A stretch of DNA of 64,000 nucleotides, taken from contig NC_088716.1 of NCBI RefSeq assembly GCF_963576615.1, positions 60,668,228 through 60,732,227 on the forward strand, in the 5' to 3' direction. This DNA is from Watersipora subatra. Taxonomy: Eukaryota > Bryozoa > Gymnolaemata > Cheilostomatida > Watersiporidae. The translations under genes were made by a program, and so were the position numbers. The first letter of the stretch is position 1; each line of letters begins with the position of its first letter. The notes below the pieces were generated by a model, which worked only from the letters and a program-made list of their open reading frames with translations, searched no databases and had not been told where the DNA came from. This document shows, one piece after another, positions 33,723-45,377 of this stretch.

Positions 33723-34462
33723 TGCACCTGATGCATCAGGTGCACTTATAGGGAGTTGTTCTCTTCCGTCTATGCGGCTTGGTCGCGATGTTATGTCGGT
33801 CGCTCCATTGGTAATCATAACGGATTTTGCGTAAAAGTTTATGCAGAAAAAAAGATTACAAAGAAATACCAGTCTTTGTTGTAAATGTTAGTAGAATTTA
33901 AGAATAAAATAAATTGAAAATAAAATCTATAAGAATCTTGTATATAGTACATATCAATCAATTTATCTTTGTATAAGCTATCCTGCATTACTTATTTGAA
34001 GTCATCCTCTCATGTAAATTTTCTTTTAACTTTTACACAAATAATCTCAAACTAAATATGAATTGTTCACTACTATCTTGCATTCAGGATTCTTCTAGTT
34101 TCCGTTTTATTGGATAATATGCCTGCAAATAGAGGCTTTTTGTTATTTTGTTATCAGCAAAATAAAAGATTACTAACTAACTAATCTATAAGAACAAATA
34201 AAACTGACTGATCCAAAAATAGAATTAAAACTGACTGAGCGCACAAATAACGACATGTTTAGTCGCTGTTGTTGCCTAAGTTTTCAACTTCTACTAAAGT
34301 TTACCGCAGAGACTGGTCGCTGGTTAAACGTTGTAATCTTATTTTTTCTACATGAATTTTTGCGCAAAATTTGTTATGATTACCAAAGGAGCGACCGACA
34401 GAACATCGCGAACAAGCCGCATAGACGGAAGATAACAACTCCCTATAAGTGCAGCTGATGCA
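33723..34462. mobile_element. foldback element with arms of about 130 bp
   Basis: The arm at 33729-33855 (TGATGCATCAGGTGCACTTA ... then GAGTTGTTCTCTTCCGTC) is repeated inverted at about 34330-34462. At the outer tip the left arm forms a 22-bp perfect palindrome (33723-33744). The middle is AT-rich with no gene. The element occupies the place where the related repeat at 48240-48710 has other sequence, so it probably replaced or interrupted it. Confidence 0.6.
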
Positions 34463-34501
34463 TGGCTGAACTGGCAGCTCACCCCAGTAACATGCATAAT
34501 T

Positions 34502-35927
34502 GGGGGTCCTACCACACAAAGCTGTCGTCAGAATAGTCACTTTTAAAATCACTGTCGTCACTTTTAAAATCACTGTCGTCACTTTTAAAATCACTGTCGT
34601 CACTTTTAAAATCACTGTCAACCTTTTTCAAATTGGTAACCAAAACAACTTCTTTCTTCACATTCGTTATTTTAATACAAATATCTATACTGGTGGCACT
34701 GGGTTGCGTTAAAAATCTGAAACTTGCTAGGTTTGAACTTCTGCTAACCAAAAGCATGGCTCAACCAGCGACCTTCACAAACATATTAGTGATGTTTGGG
34801 AGCGTTGCTGATTACTCCGCGAAGAGTGACAGCCGTCTTAGGTTTTTAGAGCTATATTTCTTGTACGGAAAATAGACCGAGATTGCCTTTAATAATCACT
34901 GTCAGTCACAGACTTGGAAACGGATTTGCTGTCAATGTCGTGGCATTTCATTGCTTTAATTATTTGGCAGTCTATAAATGCTGGGCCAGATGCTTCAAAC
35001 CAAAACTAGTAAAGTTTCGGTTGACCGTGGTGATTTATGAACAAATAATAAGTTGGCCTAAGTTAGTAACGGTATGGCAACACGTAACAAAATTTCCGTT
35101 GGTTCTAACCGAAATCACGAAATGATTGAAACACACAGAATTATTCTGCGCTGCTAGAATCGTGCTAACGAGCACGATCTCAGCAGCTTTTGCAATTAGT
35201 ATAGTCAAAGAGACGTATAATGACACACAATAGTAAAAGTATAAGTGCAAATCAACATAGTACACACGATGCAATTACTTAAATTGCGTTATTGAATGTA
35301 TTTATTGTTTGGACACTATAGCTACAATTTGTTTATTTTTTAATTATATTTCCTTTTTAGCAGCAAAAGTTTTGCGGTAGAGAATGTCGACATATCTAGC
35401 GCAAACAAGTCAGTTGCATCGTATTTACTATGATAACTTTCTGTAATAATTTTCTTGTGTGTCGCATTATGTTTTCGGACTACGTATATCTTAAAATTTG
35501 CTAGTCGTGTTTGCTAACTAATAATAGCGCGACTTAGACAGTTACATCGTGTGTTCTATGTTGAAATGCTTCCGTATTTTTATTGTGTGTCACGGTACAT
35601 GTCTTGGACTATACTAATTGCTAAAGCTGCTAGAATCGTGCTCGCTAATAATTTGTTTAATCTGTTAAAAGCGTTTCGTCGACGAACTCGGTGGGCATGC
35701 ACAGCTCAAATAATTCTGTGAATTTTGACCGATTAATTCTGCGTTTTTCGTGATTTCGGCCAGAACTCCGAACCAACGAAAAATTCGTTACGTGCAGCCG
35801 TACCTTTAGTAATCCTATTTACGCAATCCTCGTCACCTACATTGGTAAATGGTCGTCTCGTCTGTCACTTTTTAAATATCCCTGTCGTCGGGTCGTCAGA
35901 GACGTCACAAAACATGGGAGGACCCCC
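34502..35927 (+). mobile_element. GGGGG-ended DNA transposon, copy 1 (6-bp target duplication)
   Basis: The ends are GGGGGTCCTACCA and its inverse TGGGAGGACCCCC. ATAATT is duplicated at 34496-34501 and 35928-35933. Inside the left end, four head-to-tail 21-bp units (GTCACTTTTAAAATCACTGTC-like) lie at about 34529-34620. No transposase was found. The uninterrupted site exists at 48731 and 50617. A 6-bp duplication is known for Dada and Polinton groups; the tips do not identify either. Confidence 0.85.
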
Positions 35928-35952
35928 ATAATTTATAATCTGCAATAACTAT

Positions 35953-37345
35953 GGGGGTCCTACCACACAAAGCTGTCGTCAGAATAGTCACTTTTAAAAT
36001 CACTGTCGTCACTTTTAAAATCACTGTCGTCACTTTTAAAATCACTGTCACCTTTTTCAAATTGGTAACCAAAACAACCTCTTTCTTCACATTCGTTATT
36101 TTAATACAAATATCTATACTGGTGGCGCTGGGTTGCGTTAAAAATCTGAAACTCGCTAGGTTTCAACTTCTGCTAACCAAAAGCATGGCTCAACCAGCGA
36201 CCTTCACAAACATATTAGTGATGTTTGGGAGCATTGCTGATTACTCCGCGAAGAGTGACAGCCGTCTTAGGTTTTTAGAGCTATATTTCTTGAACTGAAA
36301 ATAGACCGAGATTGCCTTTAATAATCACTGTCAGTCACAGACTTGGAAACGGTTTAGCTGTCAATGTCGTGGCATTTCATTGCTTTAATTATTTGGCAGT
36401 CTATAAATGCTGGGCCAGATGCTTCAAACCAAAACTAGTGAAGTTTCGGTTGACCGTGGTGATTTATTAACAAATAATAAGTTAGTAACGGTACGGCAAC
36501 ACGTAACAAAATTTCCGTTGGTTCTAACCAAAATCACGAAATGATTGAAACACATAGAATTATTCTGCGCTGCTAGAATCGTGCTAACGAGCACGATCTC
36601 AGCAGCTTTTGCAATTAGTATAGTCAAAGAGACGTATAATGACACACAATAGTAAAAGTATAAGTGCAAATCAACATAGTACACACGATGCAACTGCTTA
36701 GATTGCGTTATTGAATGTATTTATTGTTTGGACGCTATAGCTACAATTTGTATTTTTTAATTATATTTCCTTTTTAGTAGCAAAAGTTTTGTGGTAGAGA
36801 ATGTCGACATCTTTAGCGCAAACAAGTCAGTTGCATCGTATTTACTATGATAACTTTCTGTAATAATTTTCTTGTGTGTCGCATTATGTTTTCGGACTAC
36901 ATATATCTTAAAATTTGCTAAAGTCGTGTTCGTTAACTAATAGTAGCGCGACTTAGACAGTTACATCGTGTATTCTATGTTGAAATGCTTTAGTATTTTT
37001 ATTGTGTGTCACGGTACATGTCTTGGACTATACTAATTGCTAAAGCTGCTAGAATCGTGCTCGCTAATAATTTGTTTAATCTGTTAAAAGCGTTCGTCGA
37101 CGAACTCGGTGGGCATGCACAGCTCAAATAATTCTGTGAATTTTGACCGATTAGTTTTGCGTTTTTCGTGATTCCGGCCAGAACTCCGAACCAACGAAAA
37201 ATTCGTTATGTGCAGCCGTACCTTTAGTAATCCTATTTACGCAATCCTCGTCACCTACATTGGTAAATGGTCGTCTCGTCTGTCACTTTTTAAATATCCC
37301 TGTCGTCGGGTCGTCAGAATCGTCACAAAACATGGGAGGACCCCC
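35953..37345 (+). mobile_element. GGGGG-ended DNA transposon, copy 2 (6-bp target duplication)
   Basis: It is nearly identical to copy 1 and in the same orientation, with its own target duplication AACTAT (35947-35952 and 37346-37351). It has three subterminal 21-bp units where copy 1 has four. Only 19 bp of original sequence separate it from the target duplication of copy 1 and its own. It is an independent insertion, because the flanking duplications differ. Confidence 0.85.
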
Positions 37346-37436
37346 AACTATGCAATATCTGGTCGCTCAAATAACCCACAAAACTTGAGGAATTTTTGCT
37401 TCATCTTGAAGGTTTGTCATATGGCACAGGAAAGAA

Positions 37437-37700
37437 ATGTACTTTGATAGTAAACGACAGTATGCTCAAATAACTGTAATAGATATTACCAACAAAGATA
37501 ATGGAAAATCAGTAATTATCATTGGCCAAAGAAATGTTCAAGGAATTGATTGCTGCATTTTAATAAAAAAAGGCAAGTGTTTCTTGCAAACTAATATTAT
37601 GGCCCGCCTTTTTAAAAAAGGTAGCGTACTGCGTGTGCTAACAGACTATGAGCAAACTAAACTGGGAATTAAGCGTGTCAGTGGTTTCTACTGTAACTAG
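37437..37700 (+). CDS. unrecognised 87-codon ORF, intact only in unit 1
   Basis: I do not recognise this product. The frame reads AQITVIDITNKDNGKSVIII and later KKGKCFLQTN and MARLFKKGS. Homologous sequence at about 48853-49110 and 50745-51000 is interrupted by stops (for example a TGA after NGK). The peptide has alternating hydrophobic residues like a real domain, so it may be the remnant of an older gene or transposon carried in the duplicated block. An independent function is doubtful. Confidence 0.25.
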   Translation: MYFDSKRQYAQITVIDITNKDNGKSVIIIGQRNVQGIDCCILIKKGKCFLQTNIMARLFKKGSVLRVLTDYEQTKLGIKRVSGFYCN

Positions 37701-38574
37701 CAATGTCCTCTGCTTCCTCCTCTGTGTGATAGATATCTTCATAGAGCTAAATAGATATCTTCATAGAGCTAAATAGCTTAACAATCACCGGATAACAGAG
37801 GTCAGCTACAGAGGCTATTTCCAATATTTTTAAAGCGTGTATTCCTCATCCTAAGGTACCATAAGTTTTTTTAAAGATAAAATATTCATTACTTGTTAAC
37901 TCACGCTTCAAGTAAAAACAATTTTCTCAACGTAGTAGCTCAAAGGACAATTACTATTATGTATCAGATAGTTTTTACAAGATATATTCTAAAAATATAA
38001 ATTAAATTATGTTTTGTATGTTTTACAAATGTTTTCATGCTATAAATACTTCTGCGCAAATCAAGAAGTAAATATTCTATGAACCAATATTCTCCATCAT
38101 AGTCGCAAATCTATTTGAACCCTTTTAGCGGGTCAATAAAAGTGAAAACCATGATACTAAAAATAGCAGTTATAGTTATTTACTGAATGTAAATGTTGAA
38201 ATTGCAGATTTAATAATTATTACAAATACTGTGCAACTATTATTTGAATGAAAATCAAATATATAGTTGCAAGAGAAGACACTCTCTCCTTCAGTGTTTT
38301 GCTTGAATACAAATATTAAATGTTTTTTTAGCTGCAAGTTAATATAACTTAAAAAACAATAGGTAACTAAGAATAATTAAACCAAACATGATGTACAGTT
38401 TATAACACAGGTTTGTGTCTATATATAAAACACTGGGGATAAAACACAACAGATATAGTATTTCCTGTGAGTATTACTTGTCGGACAATATAAAGTAAAG
38501 ATGTTTTGAAAAGTTGTAATGCGTTAGGAATCACGTCTGAGGAAAAAAATAACACTCAAAAGTTTAGTATTGTA

Positions 38575-38790
38575 GTAAACTTAAAACATCGCGAATGCTA
38601 TTCTAGCGAGCAACTGGAACTGATTTTAACGACCACCCTACTCGCATAGTAGCCACAGAGAACTCGCTCTATGCTCGTATCACAAGGACTACTGTATTTC
38701 AAAGGATAACTTTACGCTTAAATTTGCTTTTATTTCAGTGTTCACATGTCGAGGCACTCGCGTTTCGAGGTACGGCTGTAATGAGTGTTT
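38575..38790. repeat. Tigger-like terminal fragment, also at 49676-49880, absent in unit 2
   Basis: The right edge reads (inverted) CAGCCGTACCTCGAAACGCG with an adjacent TA, like Tigger/pogo tips. The copy at 49676-49880 is nearly identical. In the third copy about 200 bp are missing between AAAAGTT and ACGGCTG near 51560. The left terminus was not identified, so this could be a fragment. Confidence 0.4.
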
Positions 38791-40222
38791 GTGTGTTTGT
38801 TCGAGGCGCCATTTTGCTCAGCCCAATGAATTACCAAGTCAACGTCATGCTTGGCCGAAATGGAGACATGAGCCAAAAGCACTCCTGACCACAATTCTAA
38901 CACATTTCCTTATCTAGTCACCAATCTCAATGTCAACCCATCAAGTCACCTACATTGTAACAATTATAATTATCCAACTTGGCAAATAATTATTATGCAA
39001 GGTCGAAGCAGAATCAAGAATTACAAAAAAGCTTTTCCCATATATACACGTTCCCATCTAACTGTTGATTGCTGGCTTTAAAGAATTTCATCCTAAGCCA
39101 GCAAGTTTGTACATCATATGGAGCGTACATCATGTGTATCTGTATATTGTATATACTAGTGTCTGAAATACTGTTCAGATGCTACTAAAACTTATTTATG
39201 ATCATGGTTGCGTGTCGGAATAATCTAAACATCTGCTCCAATTAGTTAGTAGTTGTTAAAATTCTTCTAAAGTAACACGTTTTTGTTTTGTTTATAGGCC
39301 TACTTTTTCTCACGACTAAACTTTGTATTAAATACTTTTGGTCCTTAGACTATTCCTTTCTGTTACGTGAAAGTGATGCTCACAATATATTCTCTGTAAT
39401 TTTTCACTCTAGCCCGACAGCCTATACAACATAAATACTGCTGCAATATTTTTGGCAGGTCAGCCTGTGTTTTGCTCTTGAGGGAGACACATGGATATGT
39501 TACTTTAATAACATTGTTTTTTCTGTTGCAGAAATTACATCACCTTCTGATCGTCAGTTAAATAACTGAATGCAAGCTCAAAGAAAGTTACAACGATAAA
39601 TAAAACTGGAGTTAATGTTCTTACAGAGTCGAGTCCCTTCCTGTTGGTTTCAGCAGGTTGCATTTTAGGAAGCGATAGGTACAGCGCACTTTGTTGAAAT
39701 ATATGACAATGTTATTGAAATATTGTCATATATGAAATATATGACAATATACAGATAGGTTAACTTTTCGGAGTTATTCTTACGACGTCCTTTTAGGGCC
39801 ACCACTTTCCATAAAGTTATTTCTTTAGATCATCTCGCTTGATTTTTACGTTTACTACATTTCTTCAGTGTTACGTTCTCGTTAATACAAAAGTTAGTAT
39901 AAATGTTAAACAGTTGAGCCTAGAGGAAACAAAATTAAATTTCATTGTTTTGCTGTATGTTTTTCAGTTAAATTTGATAACATTGTTCAGAGTTAAATAA
40001 GACACGACCCTTAGATTAGCGTCTAGCGAAGCACTGTCGGAGCAGGGCATTGCGTATTTATTTCTGAGCTAATGGTTTACAAGCATAACATGCAAGCAAG
40101 AATTGGAGCAGCGTATAGCAGACATGGTAAACACACTGCGAATATCCATAACACTGTATTTATCTAATAATGTTAATTAATACACACACTAACTGCTGCT
40201 ATTATGTATACCTACACAAACC

Positions 40223-40249
40223 AATGATATACAGCCCATGTATATCATT
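40223..40249. repeat. 27-nt palindrome matching transposon tips
   Basis: AATGATATACAGCCC is followed directly by ATGTATATCATT. The first half equals the tip of the element at 19440-20252 and the second its inverse, as if only the two ends remained. The same structure is at 53791-53817 in the other duplication unit. Confidence 0.7.
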
Positions 40250-41154
40250 GCACAAACTTTTCCAAATTGTATTTTCTGTAAACTTTTTTAGAATGTTTTA
40301 ATACGAATGAAGACCTTCTAAGTATTAAAATTGCAATGAACTACTTTTGTAATTATTAGCCAATATTAGAACTTAGTATGATTAACTAAAGACAATTCAG
40401 ACAAGAAGTGAGTGAAAAGTAATACGAAAAATGTGCGTTTAACAGATTCCTAAGACCTCGCACCAGACAAGAAAGGATGAAAGGATCATCAAAACCTGGA
40501 AATAACTAAGCACATTCACACGAAGACCTATTGCACATTCAATCACTATCCTTACGTTATCCACGTGTTGTATTTACGATGTGTAGTCATTGTTGACATC
40601 TATTACCATGAGCGGACAACTGCCATTTTACGACTCGTTGTTTATGAGTTTGTACCCAGTTGTTATGAAAGGTCTGATGACATATGGTCTAGCAGCTGCT
40701 TGAAGTATTTGTCCAATTTTAAAACTTTATAGCATCTTCCAAATATTAAGACAACTTTGTTTTTCTTTTTTGCAACTTAGCAAACAAAACTGCATTACAT
40801 TTAAGCTGGTAATTATCAACCATACTAGCCAAATCATGAAAAATTAACTCTATAAATGCCAAAGCTGTTGGAATAAAACAATGCATTGGCTGATATAGAT
40901 GATATTATTTTGAAAATTAATTAGTGCAAGTTTGATGCCTCATCTATGGTTGCAAGGCCACAGTGTATCGAGTTCACCAGAAAAGAAATTTATTTTAAGA
41001 AACTTTCCAAGAAATATGAAAATGGAAATTGATGCATACATCTGTTAAATTAAGTCTAAAGTCAAGAAGTGTAGCTAAACAATCACAAATATAAAACTAA
41101 CAGCATTATATATATTATTTTATTTTAGAGAAGTAAAATTGGATGGCAAACAGT

Positions 41155-41619
41155 CTAAAGCGGATATTTGTGGTCGGGAAGAGGCTGATGATGAATTAAG
41201 TTGTAAGCCTGATCCGGTATGTCGAGCTCTGCCCGATAGCTCAATATTTCTTTTTGGAGTTGTTTCTTTTCTTCTCGCAACCTTTTATTCTCTTGTTCAA
41301 GTAAAGAGGCATGAATGACTTGGCTGTCCAACTTTGCCTGTTTTGTATCTCTTGAGCGCTTTGCTGCTGCATTGTTTCTATTTCTTCTCTCTCTATATTT
41401 TTCATCCGCTGTTTTGTCTGTCGAATTTTGGTTATCGCCGCCATTGTCAGCAGAGGTTGATGAGACGGCACTAAACATAGTGCTGTCGGCAACCATAGAA
41501 ATTGTCGATGAGGCCCCTGATTGGTCATGGGACAGATTGTCATCTGTGGAAGAACAGTCAGCCTGTACATCTGCAGTTAGCAGTGAAGTAAGCGCGGCTG
41601 ATTCAGGGTTCTTGGTCAT
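41155..41619 (-). CDS. PAR-like bZIP transcription factor, copy 1 (main exon)
   Basis: This is a nuclear DNA-binding protein that dimerises through a leucine zipper. The 154 residues from MTKNPES are Ser/Thr/Asp-rich at first (likely activation or regulatory region). Near residues 78-98 comes a basic region, RERRNRNNAAAKRSRD, which matches the NNAAAKRSRD signature of the PAR/HLF-TEF and CES-2 group. A zipper follows (LLEQENKRL, then Leu at heptad spacing) and the end is KYPL. The start at 41619 was chosen because it is shared with the second copy; an ATG 11 codons upstream (41652) is ACG there. A conserved acceptor (AG/CAAYGC) lies just upstream, so a 5' exon must exist on the minus strand at higher coordinates. 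A peptide starting MDPRTGENFAYW near 42590 is one unproven candidate. Frames on the other strand (41315-41740) are shadows. Confidence 0.85.
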   Translation of the reverse strand: MTKNPESAALTSLLTADVQADCSSTDDNLSHDQSGASSTISMVADSTMFSAVSSTSADNGGDNQNSTDKTADEKYRERRNRNNAAAKRSRDTKQAKLDSQVIHASLLEQENKRLREEKKQLQKEILSYRAELDIPDQAYNLIHHQPLPDHKYPL

Positions 41620-44443
41620 TTTTGTTGATTCGTGTATAGAAAGTCTGTGCATTGCTCTAAAAAATACAAAACTTTTAAAAACAGTTGAAACGCCAGAAAA
41701 AATCAGATGTCAGAAAAAATGTTCATCATTTACAGTCTAATTCATAACTACTTTAGAATAAACATAAGTTTATTAATTGCAACGTGTTAACATTTGTTAA
41801 TTTTCATCAATCTGACTACTTGCCAATGTAGTTGTAGTTATAAACATGACAAAATGAGTACTTACCATTACTAACTTTGTTAATATAGCAAAATTTTAGC
41901 AGAAAAGCTAATACAATTATAGACTAAAACAGCAAGCATAAATACATTGTGCAACATACCTTGTGTTGTTCCTCCCTTCTTTAGAGTCACACTAAAACTG
42001 GTCTAAACAGCTCGAACAATAAATTCGAGTTTTGCAAACAAAGAATAAGTGAGGTCTTCTTGGGCAGTTTGCTAAGTGTTCCCATACGGAAGGAAATTCA
42101 GGGATATCCAAACCTAACGCAACTACATATTGGATAATCATAATATTTCTGATGACAAAATTCTTTCTGTAGAGCCATGCCTTACTAACTGTTATGTAAC
42201 ACTTATGAATAGAGTTAAATATTATGTAACATCGTGGTTACGTGCTGTTTACTTGGATGATGAAGGTAGATTTGGGCCAATTTCTAGCAATAATTGAGAG
42301 AATGCATCTAAATGCAGTCCTTCTTTGTTCTCTATCTCATTTAAAGAGCTTGCGCTCCCCTGGAGTTTGACTCCTGGAGCCAGCTCGCTAGGGTGTCAAG
42401 GCCTTCAATTTTCTGTTTATAAGCCTTCTGTAAAACTCAACGACCACCCAAGCGGGTATGATTAGTTTTTAGTTGCTTTCAGAATTTACAAGTACCGAGA
42501 CTAAAATACAAATAGATGACATGACATTTTAAGCCTTTAAAAATGACTGACCAGTACGCAAAGTTCTCTCCTGTTCGAGGATCCATTAGTCTAATGACCA
42601 GAAAATACCTTATACTGACTAATATGCCTCTGGTCAACCTCGCTGTACAAAATGTTAAGTTTATAATTGAGGACATCGCTGCACTCTAGCTCAGCTGGCT
42701 ACCAATTGGATAATGTTGCCGTTTCTTTTTGCCTATTGGATGATATTATCTAAACCGAATGTATGCAAAACTGACTTGGAAATACAAAGTTTGTTTCAAC
42801 TAACCTTCTTATTATTAGCTGACCTTCTGACAAACAACCTTTCTAACTAACACTCTTTGAGTATGCAGTCATTTGAGCCTCTGTTCCTTGATGTTCATCT
42901 AATGTAGTAGATCGCACAATGGACTTACTTTGCGCCATTTATAAGCAGGGAACATTGCTACAGTCTCAGTTGGGTAAATCTCAAACCGCTGTACTAATAC
43001 CTGACTTGCACTGTCAGCTGCCTGGCACAATGTTTGGAGAAAAAGACGATCAATTTAAGAGACTACCAGTTTACCAGCTGTTGATCAGTTGGGAATCTCT
43101 AGAGCTAATAACAAGCTTACACAAACCCTACTGTTAGTAGATCTAATATGTTCCATGTTTTTCGTTTTCATAAGCTGTAACGTGTTGTTATCGTGAAGGT
43201 TTTGAAGATGCAGGCAATAAAGAAAAACTGTTTAAAATGATTTTATAATTAAAAATAAATACTTTAATTAAACTTCACAAAAACTCATTCGATTAAATGC
43301 CAGGTTAATGTTTTTGAGCTTAGCCTCTGTCATAAGCAGTAATAACACAAATCACCACAAGACTTTCCATATCAGAAGTCATGTTATCAGGTGGTTATTG
43401 GTCGAGTCGACTGCCAGCTTAATTTCTCATTAGCCTCTACTCAGATTTTCTCATGTTTAGCTTAGTTTGTAAAATCTCTAACCACTGTTCCTGTTCTATC
43501 ACGTATGCAATGTTTATCTACTTCTCAACATCTCAAATCTGGCATCCCATTGATTGCAAGAGAAGGCATGCCTTTCAAGCCCTGACTCGCTAGGCTAGTG
43601 AGTGCATACATTTATTGTTGCTGTTTATGAGCTTTCAGCTTAAACTAAAATTGGATTTCAGAGTTATGCAGTCATTTTGAGAAGCATATTTTAAATGACT
43701 GCAAAGAATAATAGAGGAAATGGAGGTGACAAGGAAAAGGGATGGCTACACCAGGAGTAAGCGCGAGTTGACTAGTATCAGTGTGGGAGCTATTTCTTGA
43801 AAATATAGTATGATGTTTACTTACATTGCATAGCTTACTGCAAGCAGAAACTGTGCTCTGCGAATGTTTTATTAAAAGCATTGTTGCTCTGCAACCTTCA
43901 TGCTGCTCTGCCCAAATCACAGAGCAATTACTTTAAGATCGTGACTGGACATGCCCAGTGGCAAGAGGACCTCAGCGACTGGAGACACGCTCAGTAGCAG
44001 AGAGCGACTAATGGTTTAATTTCATTCTTGTAACCACCAGTGGTCTTTTTTGGGAATTGAGTATTTTGTCCTGTATTTTGCAGGACAGACGTTGTGATCA
44101 CTAGGTCACGGCTACTCTCACTACCACTGTAGAGCAGCACAAAATATCATTCATTTATCAGCATTAGCTAACGGATTGAATCGCTTAGAAACTTTTGGAT
44201 CTTTCCAAAAATTTGGTTGCCTTTTCTTTGCTACCCGCTTAATGTAGTAAAACAGGTCTGAAATTGCATACCATCTGTATTTACAAATCTTGCAGTAGAG
44301 TTGCTCTCTTTATCCAGCGATTGAGATGTTATGAAATAGTTGCAGCAGAGTTTGTTTGCTTCAAGCTAGCGCTCCAATTTGTATTCTTTCTATGAAAGTC
44401 TACAAGATTGCTAGTAATGGAGCAACAAAACCGCAACCCCATA

Positions 44444-44475
44444 TCAAAAGTGAATTTATTAAAATTCACTTTTGA
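44444..44475. repeat. 32-nt hairpin, conserved in both duplication units
   Basis: TCAAAAGTGAATTT pairs with AAATTCACTTTTGA across a 4-nt loop. It is identical at 57987-58018. A further TTCACTTTTGATG lies about 12 nt downstream in unit 2. It may be a short MITE remnant. Confidence 0.6.
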
Positions 44476-45377
44476 CAGGGTGATTCACGTTTGATGTGGT
44501 GATGTGGCTTATACACTGTCATCCTGTGTATAAAGGCATTTCATAGTATATAAAGCTATACGTGTATCTGCAGTAGAAATTATACACTAAAATTTAAACT
44601 GTTTTTGGTTATTAACATAGAAACACTCTTCACATGGCAATTAATTTGCTGTAAGCTTAACAGCTGTACTTGAATAAAAACTGCAACCTACTAGTTAATA
44701 CTACAAAAGCTCTGTAAGGTGTAATTATCATTCCTTTAAGAATTTTTATTTAATTGAAATAAATATCTAAATTATTTGGGCTTTGGTGTCATCAATGTTG
44801 GTGCAAGACCAACAAACGTCTATCAGCAGCCATTGCTGACCAAGATATCTTAATAGCGGGTATGAAGTGGAGACAAGGCTTCATATCATATAAACACATA
44901 CATTTGCTAGTGAGGCAAAACATCTTTGTGAGATTTTTTAGCATTTGCGTCTTTGGTTCACTCCCTCATTTTACTCTTCTGTCATTGGTTGGTTCCCTTC
45001 TTTTTATGTACAAGGGTTTCTCTACTCGAGTGTGAAAGAGAGATAGGAAAAGACTGAGTGTGTATATAGACCACAGTGAGTGTACCTATGTAAAAAAGCA
45101 TGTGTCTATGTAAGAGAATGTATGTGTCTATGCGAAACAGTGGTTGTGTACACATGTTTATGTGAAAGAGCATCAATGTCCATGTGAAGCAATGTGTTCT
45201 GCAACATAGATGTAAGCCTGCCTAACTGATGAGAACTCCCTCTCGTAACAGATTAGACACTGAACTGGGTTTATGGTAAACTGACTTTCTAAAAATATAT
45301 TTTCCATTGAAGCAGCCATATTAGGCCATCATTATGTTGACACCTGTTGACACCTGTTGACTTGGTATGGTCTATTG

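Larger units (their letters stand above)
37346..45377. repeat. segmental duplication, unit 1
   Basis: This block is about 95% or more identical by eye to 50648-58910, apart from indels. It carries bZIP copy 1. Relative to the other unit it keeps an extra 310 bp (about 37717-38026) and lacks the C2H2-containing insertion. The similarity ends exactly at 45377, where a hAT terminus begins. Confidence 0.9.

Noticed and set aside
42479-42676. MDPRTGENFAYW frame (also at 56034-56231) as the 5' exon of the bZIP gene
   Set aside because: The donor is weak (GTCAGT) and the junction cannot be proven by eye; mentioned only as a possibility.
42919-43137. 72-codon frame repeated at 56474-56692
   Set aside because: It is preserved only because the duplication is young; no motif or splice evidence.
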